Below are positions 54,801 to 63,097 of a stretch of DNA of 64,000 nt, in pieces. Below the pieces are notes generated by a model that saw nothing but the letters and a program-made list of their open reading frames with translations, was not told where the DNA came from and ran no database searches. The stretch is from Micromonospora sp. C31. Its GTDB lineage: Bacteria > Actinomycetota > Actinomycetes > Mycobacteriales > Micromonosporaceae. Positions within the stretch are counted from its first letter, which is position 1; each line of letters begins with the position of its first letter. The position numbers were made by a program, and so were the translations under genes. The stretch covers positions 1 through 64,000 of the forward strand of contig NZ_JAGPXN010000022.1 in NCBI RefSeq assembly GCF_018070575.1. Direction: 5' to 3'.

Positions 54801-57800
54801 GCGCACCGAGCTGCTGTGCGGCCTGTTCGCCGAGGTGCTGAGCCTGCCGTCGGTCGGCCCCGACGACGACTTCTTCGCCCTCGGCGGGCACTCCATGCTG
54901 GCGGTCCGGCTGGCCAACCGGCTGCGGGCGGTGCTCGACACCGACGTCGGCATCCGGGACCTGTTCCTCGCCCCCACCCCCGCCACCCTGGAACGGCGGC
55001 TCGGCCAGCTGGTCGCCGCGGCCCGACCCACCCTCGCCGCCGTCGCCCCCGTCGAGCGGATGCCAATGTCGTACGCGCAGCGCCGGCTGTGGTTCCTCGC
55101 CGAGCTCGGCGGCCCCAGCGCGGTCTACAACCTGCCCGTGGTGCTGCGTCCCGTCACCGCCCTGGACCCCGCGCCGCTAGCGGCGGCGCTGGCCGACGTC
55201 GCCGCGCGGCACGAGGTGCTGGGCACCGTCTACCGCAGTGCGGACGGGGAGCCCTACCAGACGGTCGTGGCCGGGGCCCGGCCGCCCCTCACCGTCCTCG
55301 ACGTGCCGGCCGACGACCTCGCCGAGGCGATCGACACCGCCTGCGGGCACGTCTTCGACCTGGCCGCCGACCTGCCGCTGCGGGCCTGGCTGCTGCGCCC
55401 GACCGGCGGCGGACACCCCGACCAGGTGCTGGTGGTGCTCACCCACCACATCGCCTCCGACGGCTGGTCCACCGGCCCGCTGCTGCGCGACCTCGCCGCG
55501 GCGTACGCGGCCCGCGCCGCCGGTCACGCCCCGGGCTGGGAACCGCTGCCCGTGCAGTACGCCGACTACACCCTGTGGCAGCGGGAGCTGCTGGGCGCCG
55601 CCGACGATCCGGACAGTCTGCTCGGCCGGCAGCTCGGCTGGTGGCGGCGCACGCTCGACGGCGTACCTCAGGTGTTGGAGCTGCCCACCGACCGGCCCCG
55701 CCCGGCGGAGGCCAGCCAGCGCGGCGACATCGTGCCGTTCCGCCTCGACGCCGACACCCACGCCGGCGTGCTCCGCGTGGCGCAGGAGCACGGTGCGACG
55801 GTCTTCATGGTGCTCCAGTCGGCGTTGGCGGCGCTGCTGTCGCGGCTGGGGGCGGGCACCGACGTGCCGGTCGGCACGGTGGTGGCCGGTCGTGGCGACG
55901 AGGCCCTGGACGATCTGGTGGGTTTCTTCGTCAACACCCTCGTGCTGCGCACCGACGTCTCCGGTGACCCCAGCTTCGCCGAGCTGGTGGCCCGGGTCCG
56001 CGACGCCGACCTGGCCGCCTACGACCACCAGGACGTGCCCTTCGAACGTCTCGTCGAGGAGCTCAACCCGACCCGCTCCACCGCCCACCACCCGCTCGTG
56101 CAGGTGATGCTGGTGCTGCAGAACGCCGATGGCGGCGACCCGGAGCCGGACACCGCGTTGGCCGGCGAGGAACTGTCCTTCCGGGCCGGCGTGGCCAAGT
56201 TCGACCTGACCCTGGCCGTGCGGGAGTACCACGACCCGGCCGGCGGGCCCGCCGGCATCACCGGCGCCGTCGAGTACGCCGTCGACCTGTTCGACCCCGG
56301 CACCGTCAGCCGCCTCGCCGACACCCTCGCCCGGCTGCTCGCCGCCGTCGTCGCCGACCCCGACACCCGCGTCGGAGACGTCGAACTGCTCACCGGCGAA
56401 CAGCGGCACCAGGTGGTCCACCGGTTCAACGACACCACCCCCGCCGGGCGGCCCGACGAGCGGATCACCGACGTGTTCGCCCGCCGGGTCGCCGCCGCCC
56501 CGCACCGCACCGCGCTGGTGCACGGCGCCGCCCGGATGTCGTACGGCGAGCTGGACGCCGAGGCCAACCGGCTCGCCCGGCACCTCGCGGCGATCGGTGT
56601 GCGGCGCGGCGACGTCGTCGGCGTCCTGCTGGACCGGGGCCTGCCCATGGCCGTCGCCGTGCTCGCCACGCTCAAGGCCGGCGCCGCGTACGCCCTGCTC
56701 GACCCGGAGTTCCCCGACGCCCGCCTGGCCGCCCTGGTTCCCGACGCCGCGATCACCGCCCTGGTCACCGACGCCGCCCTGGCCGCCCGTCTCGGCGCGG
56801 CCCGGCCGGCCCGCACCGTGCTGCTCGACCGGGCCGCCGCCACCCTCGACGCGTTGCCCGCGAGCCCGCTCGACCTGCCCGGCGACCCCGGCGACCCGGC
56901 CTGCGTCATGTTCACCTCCGGGTCCACCGGGCGGCCCAAGGGGGCGCTGTCCCCGCACCGGGCCGTCGTCGGCACCCTGTGCGGGCAGACCTTCGTCGAC
57001 TTCGGCCCCGACCAGGTGTGGTTGCAGGCCGCCCCCGTGTCCTGGGACGCGTTCGCGCTGGAGTTCTGGGGGGCGCTGCTCAACGGCGCCACCGTCGTGC
57101 TGCACCCGGGGCAGCGGCCCGAACCGGCCCGCATCGCCGACCTCGTCGCCGCGCACGGCGTCACCACGCTGTGGCTGTCCGCCGGCCTGTTCAACGTGCT
57201 GCTCGACGAGCATCCCGACGCCCTCGCCGCCGTCCACCAGGTCGTCACCGGGGGCGAGGCGCCGTCCGTCGAGCACCTGGCCCGCGCCCGCCGCCGCTTC
57301 ACCGGGCTGCGCCTGGTGCACGGGTACGGCCCCGTCGAGAGCATGATCTTCACCAACTGCCACCCGGTCGACACCCCGCCGGTGACCGCGCCCGTCCCCG
57401 TGGGCCCGCCGCTGGCCGACCGGCGCTGCCTCGTCCTCGACGAGCGGCTGCGGCCCGTGCCCGTCGGCGTCACCGGCGAGTTGTACGTCGCCGGCACCGG
57501 CCTCGCCGACGGCTACCTGCACCGGGGCGGCATCACCGCCGCCGCCTTCGTCGCCGACCCGTTCGGCCCCGCCGGATCCCGCATGTACCGCACCGGCGAC
57601 CTCGCCCGCTGGACCCCCTGCGGGACGGTGGAGATCCTCGGCCGCGCCGACGACCAGGTGAAGATCCGGGGCTTCCGGATCGAACCGGGAGAGGTGGCCG
57701 CCGTACTCGCCCGACAGCCCGGCGTCGGCCGGGTGGCGGTGGTGGTGCGCGAGGACCGCCCCGGCGACAAGCGGCTCGTGGCATACCTGACCCCCGGCGA

Positions 57801-60800
57801 ACCGGACGTGCAGCCGGCCGTCGCCGACCTGCGCCGCGCCGCCGCCGAGGCGCTGCCCGCGCACCTGGTCCCGGCCGCGTTCGTGGTGCTCGACGCGCTG
57901 CCGCTGACCGCCAACGGCAAGGTCGACCGGGCCGCGCTGCCGGCGCCCCACTACACCGCCGGCACCCCGTCGCGCGCCCCACGCACCCCCGCCGAACAGC
58001 TGATGTGCGACCTGTTCGGCGAGGTGCTCGACGTCGACCGGGTCGGCGTCGACGACGACTTCTTCGCCCTCGGCGGGCACTCCCTGCTCGCCGCGAAACT
58101 GGTCAACCGGGTCCGCGCCGTGTGGGCCGCCGAGATCGGCGTACGGGACCTGTTCCAGGCACCCACCCCGGCCGGCCTGGAACGCCGGGTCGCCCGGAGC
58201 AGTGGCGCCGGCACCCGGGCACCCCTCACGCCCGCCGCCCGTACCGGCCGGCTGCCGCTGTCGTACGCGCAGCACCGGCTGTGGTTCCTCGCCGAACTCG
58301 GCGGCCCCGGCACCGTCTACAACATCCCCGTCGCGCTGCGTCTCGACGCCGACCTGGATCCCGACGCCCTCGCCGCGGCGCTGGCCGACCTCGCCGCGCG
58401 GCACGAGGTGCTGCGCACCGTCTACCGGGCCGTCGACGGTGAACCGCACCAGCTCGTCCTGGACGGGGCACACCCCGAACTGACCGTGCTCGACCTCACC
58501 GCCGACGCGGTGGCCGCCGCCGTGGCCACCGCCGCCGGCCACGTGTTCGACCTCTCCACCGACCTGCCGCTGCGCGCCTGGCTGCTGCGCCCCGACGGGG
58601 ACCGGCAGGTGCTGGTGCTGCTGGTGCACCACATCGCCGCCGACGGCTGGTCGATGGGTCCGCTGCTGCGCGACCTGTCCACCGCCTACCGGGCCCGGAC
58701 CGACGGCACGGCCCCCGACTGGGCGCCGCTGCCCGTGCAGTACGCCGACTACACCCGGTGGCAGCGGGAGCTGCTGGGCGCCGCCGACGATCCGGACAGT
58801 CTGCTCGGCCGGCAGCTGGCCTGGTGGCGGCGCACGCTCGACGGCGTACCGCAGGTGTTGGAGCTGCCCACCGACCGGCCCCGCCCGGCGGAGGCCAGCC
58901 ACCGCGGCGAGGTGGTGCCCTTCACCCTCGACGCCGACACCCACGAGGCCGTGCGCCGTCTCGCCCGCGCCTGCGGGGCCACCGTGTTCATGGTGCTCCA
59001 GTCGGCGATGGCGGTGGTCCTGGCCCGGCTGGGAGCGGGCACGGACGTGCCGATCGGCACGGTGGTGGCCGGTCGTGGCGACGAGGCCCTGGACGATCTG
59101 GTGGGTTTCTTCGTCAACACCCTCGTGCTGCGCACCGACGTCTCCGGTGACCCCACGTTCGCCGAGCTGGTGGCCCGGGTCCGCGACGCCGACCTGGCCG
59201 CCTACGACCACCAGGACGTGCCCTTCGAACGTCTCGTCGAGGAACTCAACCCGACCCGCTCCACCGCCCACCACCCGCTCGTGCAGGTGATGCTGCTGGT
59301 GCAGAACACCGCCGAGGTGGACCCGACCGGTTCGCCGTTCGCCGGCGACGAGATCGGCCTCGACACCGGCACCGTCAAGTTCGACCTGACCCTGTCCGTC
59401 CGGGAGACCCACGACGCCGCCGGTGGGCCCGCCGGGCTGCGCGGCGTCCTCGAGTACGCCACCGACCTGTTCGACCCGGCCACCGCGACCCTGCTCGCGC
59501 GGCGTCTCGCCCGGCTGGTGCGGGCCGTCGCCGTCGACCCCGACCGGCCCGTCGGCGACGTCGACCTGCTCGACGCCGACGAACGACGGCTGCTGCACGG
59601 GCTCAACGACACCGCCGTGCCCGTCGCCCGGGGCTGCGTGCACGAGGCCTTCCGCGAGCAGGCGCGGCGTACCCCGGACCGGACCGCCCTGACCTGCGGC
59701 GACCGGCGGCTCAGCTACGCCGGGCTGGACCGGGCCGCGAACGCCCTCGCCCACCGGCTGATCGCCGCCGGCGTCCGCCCCCAGTCGACGGTCGGGGTGC
59801 TGCTGCCCCGTGGCGTCGACCTGGTGGTGGCCACCCTCGCCGTGCTCAAGTGCGGGGCCGCGTACGTCCCGGTCGGCACCGCACTGCCCGCCGCCCGGGT
59901 GCGTACCGTCCTGGCCGACTCCGGCGCGACGGTGCTGCTGACCGACGTCGCCGACCGCCCGGCCGTCGCCGCCGAACGCCACCACGGCACCGTCGTCGTC
60001 GAGTGCGCCACCCCGGCCGGCGCCCCCGACCACGACCCGGCCGTCGACGTCGGCGAGCGGTCCCTGATGTACGTCATGTTCACCTCCGGGTCCACCGGTC
60101 GGCCCAAGGGCGTCGGCGTCACCCACCGCAACGTGCGCGACCTCGTCGCCGACCGGTGCTGGAACGCCGGGCACCACCGCCGGATGCTGGTGCACTCCCA
60201 GTACGGCTTCGACTCGTCCACCTACGAGATGTGGGTGCCGCTGCTGCACGGCGGGGAACTCGTCGTCGCCGAGGGCGACAGCACCGACCTGCGGGAGCTG
60301 GCCCGCACCATCGAGCGGTACGACGTCACCGCCGCCTACTTCACGATGGGCCTGTTCCACGTGATGGCCGACGAGGGGCTGGACACCCTGGCCCGGCTGA
60401 AGGAGGTGTGGACCGGCGGCGACGTCGCCTCCCCGGCCGCCGTGCGACGGGTGCTCGAGCACTGCCCGGACACCGTGCTGGTGCACAGCTACGGCCCCAC
60501 CGAGGTCACCTTCGCCTCCCACCACCAGCGCTTCGAGACCGCCGACCGCCGGTTCGCCGGCGTCCACCTGGGACGGCTGCTCGACAACACCCGCGCGTAC
60601 GTGCTCGACGACCGGCTACGCCCGGTGCCGCTCGGCGGCACGGGCGAGCTGTACCTGGCCGGCGAGCAGGTCGCCCGCGGCTACCTGGGCCGGCCCGCGT
60701 TGACCGCCGAACGGTTCGTCGCCGACCCGTTCGACCCGGCCTGCGGCCGGATGTACCGCACCGGCGACCTGGTCGCCTGGACCAGCACCGGTGACCTGCG

Positions 60801-62190
60801 GTTCGTGGGCCGCGCCGACGGCCAGGTCAAAATCCGCGGGTTCCGGATCGAGCCGGCCGAGGTGGAGGCCGTGCTCGGCGCCCAGGCCGGCGTCGGCCAG
60901 GTCGCCGTCGTGGTGCGCGAGGACCGGCCCGGCGACAAGCGGCTCGTCGGCTACGTCGTGCCCGCCGACGGCGCGGACCTCGACGGGGTCACCCTGGTCG
61001 ACGCCGCCGCGCGGCAACTGCCCGGCTACATGGTGCCCTCGGCGGTGCTGGTCCTCGACCGGCTGCCGGTCACCGCCAACGGCAAGCTCGACCGGCGGGC
61101 GCTGCCCGCCCCGCAGCACGGGCCCGCCGCCGGCCGCGCCCCCCGCACCCCGGCCGAGCAGCGGCTGTGTGCCCTGTTCGCCGAGGTGCTCGGCGTCGAC
61201 CGGGTCGGCCCCGACGACAACTTCTTCGACCTCGGCGGCCACTCCCTGCTGGCCACCCGCCTGATCGCCCGGGCCCGCACCGACCTCGGCCTGGACCGGG
61301 CCGTGCGGGACCTGTTCCAGCGGCCCACCCCCGCCGGGCTGCTCGGCGACGGGGCCGACGAGGGCACGGCGACGGGGGTGCTGCTGCCGCTGCGCACCAC
61401 CGGCACCCGCCCGCCGCTGTTCTGCGTGCACCCCGGCGCGGGGATGAGCTGGTCGTACGCCGGGCTCACCCAGCACCTCGGCCCCGACCAGCCGGTGTAC
61501 GGCCTGCAGACCCGGGCCCTGTCCACCCCCGGCTACCGGGCCGGTGGCGTGGGCGAGCTGGCCGAGGACTACCTCGCCGAGATCCGGCGGGTGCAGCCGC
61601 ACGGGCCGTACCGGCTGCTCGGCTGGTCCTTTGGCGGAGTGGTCGCCCACGCCATGGCGACCCGGCTCCAGGCGGCGGGGGAGGAGGTGGAACTGCTGGC
61701 GCTGATGGACGCCTACCCGGTCGCCGAGCAGGCCACCCGCCCCCGCGACGACCGCGAGGTGATGCGGATGCTGGTCGGCGACGACACCGACGACCTGCCC
61801 GACGGCTTCCTCGACCGGTACGACCCGCACGCCGTGGTGGAGGTGCTGCGCCGCCGTGACCCGGTGCTGGCCGGCTTCACCGGCGCGGAGGTCCACGCCC
61901 TGGTCCTGGCCGCGGTGAACCACGCCGAGATCATGGCCTCCTACCGGCCGGAGGTGTTCACCGGCGACCTGCTGTTCTTCTCCGCCGACCGGGCCGGCGA
62001 CGGCACGGGGGCCGGCCGGGCCGGCGACGGCACGGGGGCCGACCGGTTGACCCCGGCCCGGTGGCTGCCCCACCTCGACGGCCACCTGGAATGCCACGAC
62101 ATCGACACCACGCACCTGCGCATGACCGAATCGGAACCACTCGCGGAAATCGGCGGGATCCTCGCCGGGAAACTGTCCGGAACCGCGTGA
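51856..62190 (+). CDS. Terminal NRPS, A-C-T-C-A-T-C-A-T-TE
   Basis: 3444 residues. A1 about 30-500 (YTSGSTGTPNG, NTYGPTEAT, STGKIDR) is followed directly by C1 (about 515-950), with no carrier between. T1 has GGHSM near 1012. Then C2 (HHIASDG, about 1070-1500), A2 about 1521-2030, T2 near 2074, C3 (HHIAADG, about 2133-2570), A3 about 2578-3090, T3 near 3128, and TE about 3175-3444 with Ser3258 (GWSFGG), Asp3285 and His3420. My code readings: A1 D-A-E-D-V-G-T-V-V-K (Lys/basic-like), A2 D-A-L-W-V-G-G-I-F-K (Val-like), A3 D-S-Y-Y-W-G-S-F-A-K (unassigned). The TE releases or cyclises the product. GGAGGA precedes the ATG. Confidence 0.94.
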   Translation: MPSIDHAGPAPTSAAGPRPTVILDGGPLAGPAVGVDEAFTARVRADPDHPALVAGATRLSYAELDAAVARRADRLRAEGAGPGRLVAVHRPRGVAAVVAILAALRAGAAYLPLDPGAPAARTEAILADACAGAPPALDEVAARGELVLPGAAVPVDTAYVIYTSGSTGTPNGVVVGRDALAHFVAGAVDRYGVTPADRVLQFAPLHFDASVEEVFVTLCAGATLVLRGDEMLDVPDLLAGCATHGVTLLDLPTAYWHELAYALSTGGVTLPPALRTVVIGGEAALPERVRRWRRAVGDRVRLLNTYGPTEATVVATVADLSTHDGGDVPIGRPLPGVRAALVDGELWLLGGGLAHGYLGRPELTLRRFTTLDGRAAYRTGDLVRVRPDGQLGYLGRVDDEVKINGHRIDPVAVESVLLTLTGVREAAVVAQELGDGVRRLVAYVVGDVTAAQVRAYLAERLPAPAVPGVVDLVAALPRSSTGKIDRGRLRAADPTRTTGRPEPAGWRPAPGEELVPLSYAQRRLWFLHSLEGPSATYHVPVVLALSGVPERAALDAAVADVVARHEVLRTVFPSVDGEPVQRVLPTSGVRLSEVECPRVELEARVAEFTADTFDIGVDEPLRVRLFVTGAESTLVLLLHHVATDGWSMAPLLRDLATAYAARVAGHGPAWEPLPVQYADYTLWQRELLGEESDPDSLLARQLTWWRETLAGAPAVLDLPADRPRPAEPTFEGASVRSLLDADTHRRLRDLGETCQATGFMVFHAALAATLTRLGAGEDVPIGTPVAGRPDEALHDLVGFFVNTLVLRTDTSGDPGFADLLTRVREADLAAYAHEEVPFDLVVERLNPARSLAHHPFFQVMLTVDTPPGDELRILDLDARITPAGLDTAKFDLSVSCVLGEDGEVEVWLQYATDLFDADTAQLLLAAYLRLLRAVAADPAAALGTLDVLTDAERAGLDARRAAVHAAAADRAPSHAAAAGDPVRTELLCGLFAEVLSLPSVGPDDDFFALGGHSMLAVRLANRLRAVLDTDVGIRDLFLAPTPATLERRLGQLVAAARPTLAAVAPVERMPMSYAQRRLWFLAELGGPSAVYNLPVVLRPVTALDPAPLAAALADVAARHEVLGTVYRSADGEPYQTVVAGARPPLTVLDVPADDLAEAIDTACGHVFDLAADLPLRAWLLRPTGGGHPDQVLVVLTHHIASDGWSTGPLLRDLAAAYAARAAGHAPGWEPLPVQYADYTLWQRELLGAADDPDSLLGRQLGWWRRTLDGVPQVLELPTDRPRPAEASQRGDIVPFRLDADTHAGVLRVAQEHGATVFMVLQSALAALLSRLGAGTDVPVGTVVAGRGDEALDDLVGFFVNTLVLRTDVSGDPSFAELVARVRDADLAAYDHQDVPFERLVEELNPTRSTAHHPLVQVMLVLQNADGGDPEPDTALAGEELSFRAGVAKFDLTLAVREYHDPAGGPAGITGAVEYAVDLFDPGTVSRLADTLARLLAAVVADPDTRVGDVELLTGEQRHQVVHRFNDTTPAGRPDERITDVFARRVAAAPHRTALVHGAARMSYGELDAEANRLARHLAAIGVRRGDVVGVLLDRGLPMAVAVLATLKAGAAYALLDPEFPDARLAALVPDAAITALVTDAALAARLGAARPARTVLLDRAAATLDALPASPLDLPGDPGDPACVMFTSGSTGRPKGALSPHRAVVGTLCGQTFVDFGPDQVWLQAAPVSWDAFALEFWGALLNGATVVLHPGQRPEPARIADLVAAHGVTTLWLSAGLFNVLLDEHPDALAAVHQVVTGGEAPSVEHLARARRRFTGLRLVHGYGPVESMIFTNCHPVDTPPVTAPVPVGPPLADRRCLVLDERLRPVPVGVTGELYVAGTGLADGYLHRGGITAAAFVADPFGPAGSRMYRTGDLARWTPCGTVEILGRADDQVKIRGFRIEPGEVAAVLARQPGVGRVAVVVREDRPGDKRLVAYLTPGEPDVQPAVADLRRAAAEALPAHLVPAAFVVLDALPLTANGKVDRAALPAPHYTAGTPSRAPRTPAEQLMCDLFGEVLDVDRVGVDDDFFALGGHSLLAAKLVNRVRAVWAAEIGVRDLFQAPTPAGLERRVARSSGAGTRAPLTPAARTGRLPLSYAQHRLWFLAELGGPGTVYNIPVALRLDADLDPDALAAALADLAARHEVLRTVYRAVDGEPHQLVLDGAHPELTVLDLTADAVAAAVATAAGHVFDLSTDLPLRAWLLRPDGDRQVLVLLVHHIAADGWSMGPLLRDLSTAYRARTDGTAPDWAPLPVQYADYTRWQRELLGAADDPDSLLGRQLAWWRRTLDGVPQVLELPTDRPRPAEASHRGEVVPFTLDADTHEAVRRLARACGATVFMVLQSAMAVVLARLGAGTDVPIGTVVAGRGDEALDDLVGFFVNTLVLRTDVSGDPTFAELVARVRDADLAAYDHQDVPFERLVEELNPTRSTAHHPLVQVMLLVQNTAEVDPTGSPFAGDEIGLDTGTVKFDLTLSVRETHDAAGGPAGLRGVLEYATDLFDPATATLLARRLARLVRAVAVDPDRPVGDVDLLDADERRLLHGLNDTAVPVARGCVHEAFREQARRTPDRTALTCGDRRLSYAGLDRAANALAHRLIAAGVRPQSTVGVLLPRGVDLVVATLAVLKCGAAYVPVGTALPAARVRTVLADSGATVLLTDVADRPAVAAERHHGTVVVECATPAGAPDHDPAVDVGERSLMYVMFTSGSTGRPKGVGVTHRNVRDLVADRCWNAGHHRRMLVHSQYGFDSSTYEMWVPLLHGGELVVAEGDSTDLRELARTIERYDVTAAYFTMGLFHVMADEGLDTLARLKEVWTGGDVASPAAVRRVLEHCPDTVLVHSYGPTEVTFASHHQRFETADRRFAGVHLGRLLDNTRAYVLDDRLRPVPLGGTGELYLAGEQVARGYLGRPALTAERFVADPFDPACGRMYRTGDLVAWTSTGDLRFVGRADGQVKIRGFRIEPAEVEAVLGAQAGVGQVAVVVREDRPGDKRLVGYVVPADGADLDGVTLVDAAARQLPGYMVPSAVLVLDRLPVTANGKLDRRALPAPQHGPAAGRAPRTPAEQRLCALFAEVLGVDRVGPDDNFFDLGGHSLLATRLIARARTDLGLDRAVRDLFQRPTPAGLLGDGADEGTATGVLLPLRTTGTRPPLFCVHPGAGMSWSYAGLTQHLGPDQPVYGLQTRALSTPGYRAGGVGELAEDYLAEIRRVQPHGPYRLLGWSFGGVVAHAMATRLQAAGEEVELLALMDAYPVAEQATRPRDDREVMRMLVGDDTDDLPDGFLDRYDPHAVVEVLRRRDPVLAGFTGAEVHALVLAAVNHAEIMASYRPEVFTGDLLFFSADRAGDGTGAGRAGDGTGADRLTPARWLPHLDGHLECHDIDTTHLRMTESEPLAEIGGILAGKLSGTA
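53405..53585 (+). repeat. 181-base repeat in C-domain N-termini, copy 2
   Basis: Partner of 46847-47027, at the start of the first C domain of the terminal NRPS. Identity stops abruptly on both sides. Confidence 0.8.
61990..62043 (+). repeat. 27-base tandem duplication inside the thioesterase domain
   Basis: Two adjacent 27-base units differing by one base encode RAGDGTGAG and RAGDGTGAD, a flexible insertion in a surface loop of the TE domain between the core and the C-terminal His. Confidence 0.8.
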
Positions 62191-62240
62191 CGAATTGCCT
62201 GTCAACGAATCGCCTGTCACCAACGAGAAAGGAAACTGAC

Positions 62241-62447
62241 ATGGTCAACCCGTTCGAGGACGAGAACGGCACCTTCCTGGTCCTGGTCAACGACGAGGGG
62301 CAGCACTGCCTGTGGCCCGTCTTCGCCGCCGTACCCGCCGGCTGGCAGGCCACCCTCGGCCCCGCCGGCCGGCAGGAGTGCCTCGACCACATCGAGCGCA
62401 CCTGGACCGACATCCGGCCGAAGAGCCTGCTCGCCCAGTACTCCTGA
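62241..62447 (+). CDS. MbtH-like protein
   Basis: 68 residues. NPFEDENGTFLVLVNDEGQH then LWP, and RTWTDIRPKSL at the end, are the MbtH family signature with its conserved Trp residues. It binds adenylation domains and supports their folding or activity. AAAGGAAA precedes the ATG. It is 50 bases after the terminal NRPS and ends the operon before a strong terminator. Confidence 0.96.
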   Translation: MVNPFEDENGTFLVLVNDEGQHCLWPVFAAVPAGWQATLGPAGRQECLDHIERTWTDIRPKSLLAQYS

Positions 62448-62454
62448 GGTAACC

Positions 62455-62491
62455 CGACCGCGGCCCCCCACGACGTGGGGGGCCGCGGTCG
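62455..62491 (+). terminator. Strong hairpin terminator after mbtH
   Basis: A perfect 17-base stem (62455-62471 with 62475-62491) around a 3-base loop, 8 bases after the mbtH stop. It separates the NRPS operon from the mutase operon. Confidence 0.85.
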
Positions 62492-62522
62492 TGTGTGGAC
62501 CGGCACCGCTCCTGCCCGCCTT

Positions 62523-62565
62523 CCTGCCCCTGCAACTACCGGCTGCGGCCCGTCCGCGCTCCTAG
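62523..62565 (+). promoter_or_regulatory. Shared cluster promoter element, copy 3 (before the mutase operon)
   Basis: CCTGCCCC-N3-AACTACC-N22-TAG, the same layout as at 42910 and 51697 with two changes in the second box. It stands between the mbtH terminator and the mutase genes. Confidence 0.5.
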
Positions 62566-62647
62566 GGTCGACATCAGCACAACGAGACCGACGGACGCGC
62601 GAACCGCGCCCGCACCGGTTGTCCCCTCCCATTCCCGGAGAGCCCCG

Positions 62648-63097
62648 ATGGCGCTGTCGCAAGCCGCGAGAAAAGTCCTGCTTACCGGAACCGTCTCCGA
62701 CTCCCACACCTGGAACCTCGTGTTCCTGGAGCTGTTCCTCACCGAACAGGGGTACGCGGTGGACAACCTCGGCCCGTGCGTGCCGGTGGAACTGCTGGTG
62801 CGTCGGTGCCGGGCGTACGCGCCGGACCTGGTCGTGGTCAGCAGCGTCAACGGCCACGGATACGCCGACGGTCTCGCCGCCGTCACCGCGCTGCGGGCCG
62901 AACCGGACCTGGCCGACGTGCCGGTCGTCATCGGCGGCAACCTCGGCCTCGACGGTCGGGACGACGCCCACCGCAGGGCGCGGCTGCGCGCCGCCGGCTA
63001 CCAGGCCGTCTTCGACGACGGGGACCTGCTGGCCTTCGAGCGGTACCTCACCGTGCTGACCGGTCAGCCGCGGACCCCGGTGGGGCGGCCGGCATGA
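62648..63097 (+). CDS. Cobalamin-binding small subunit of a glutamate (methylaspartate) mutase
   Basis: 149 residues, B12-binding Rossmann-like fold. The lower-ligand motif DxHxxG appears as DSHTWN: Asp and His are present and the Gly is replaced by Asn. VVSSVNGHGYADGLAAV and VVIGGNLGL are typical of the MutS/GlmS family. The ATG at 62648 is nine bases after GGAGAG. Its stop overlaps the next ATG (ATGA), so the two subunits are coupled. Together they would interconvert L-glutamate and (2S,3S)-3-methylaspartate. Confidence 0.88.
   Translation: MALSQAARKVLLTGTVSDSHTWNLVFLELFLTEQGYAVDNLGPCVPVELLVRRCRAYAPDLVVVSSVNGHGYADGLAAVTALRAEPDLADVPVVIGGNLGLDGRDDAHRRARLRAAGYQAVFDDGDLLAFERYLTVLTGQPRTPVGRPA

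Noticed and set aside
55177..60567. A 1,796-codon minus-strand open frame opposite the terminal NRPS, and similar long antisense frames at 46684-50379 and 51742-54891
   Set aside because: High-GC coding sequence rarely has stops on the opposite strand in this register. The plus strand has all NRPS motifs, so these are shadows.
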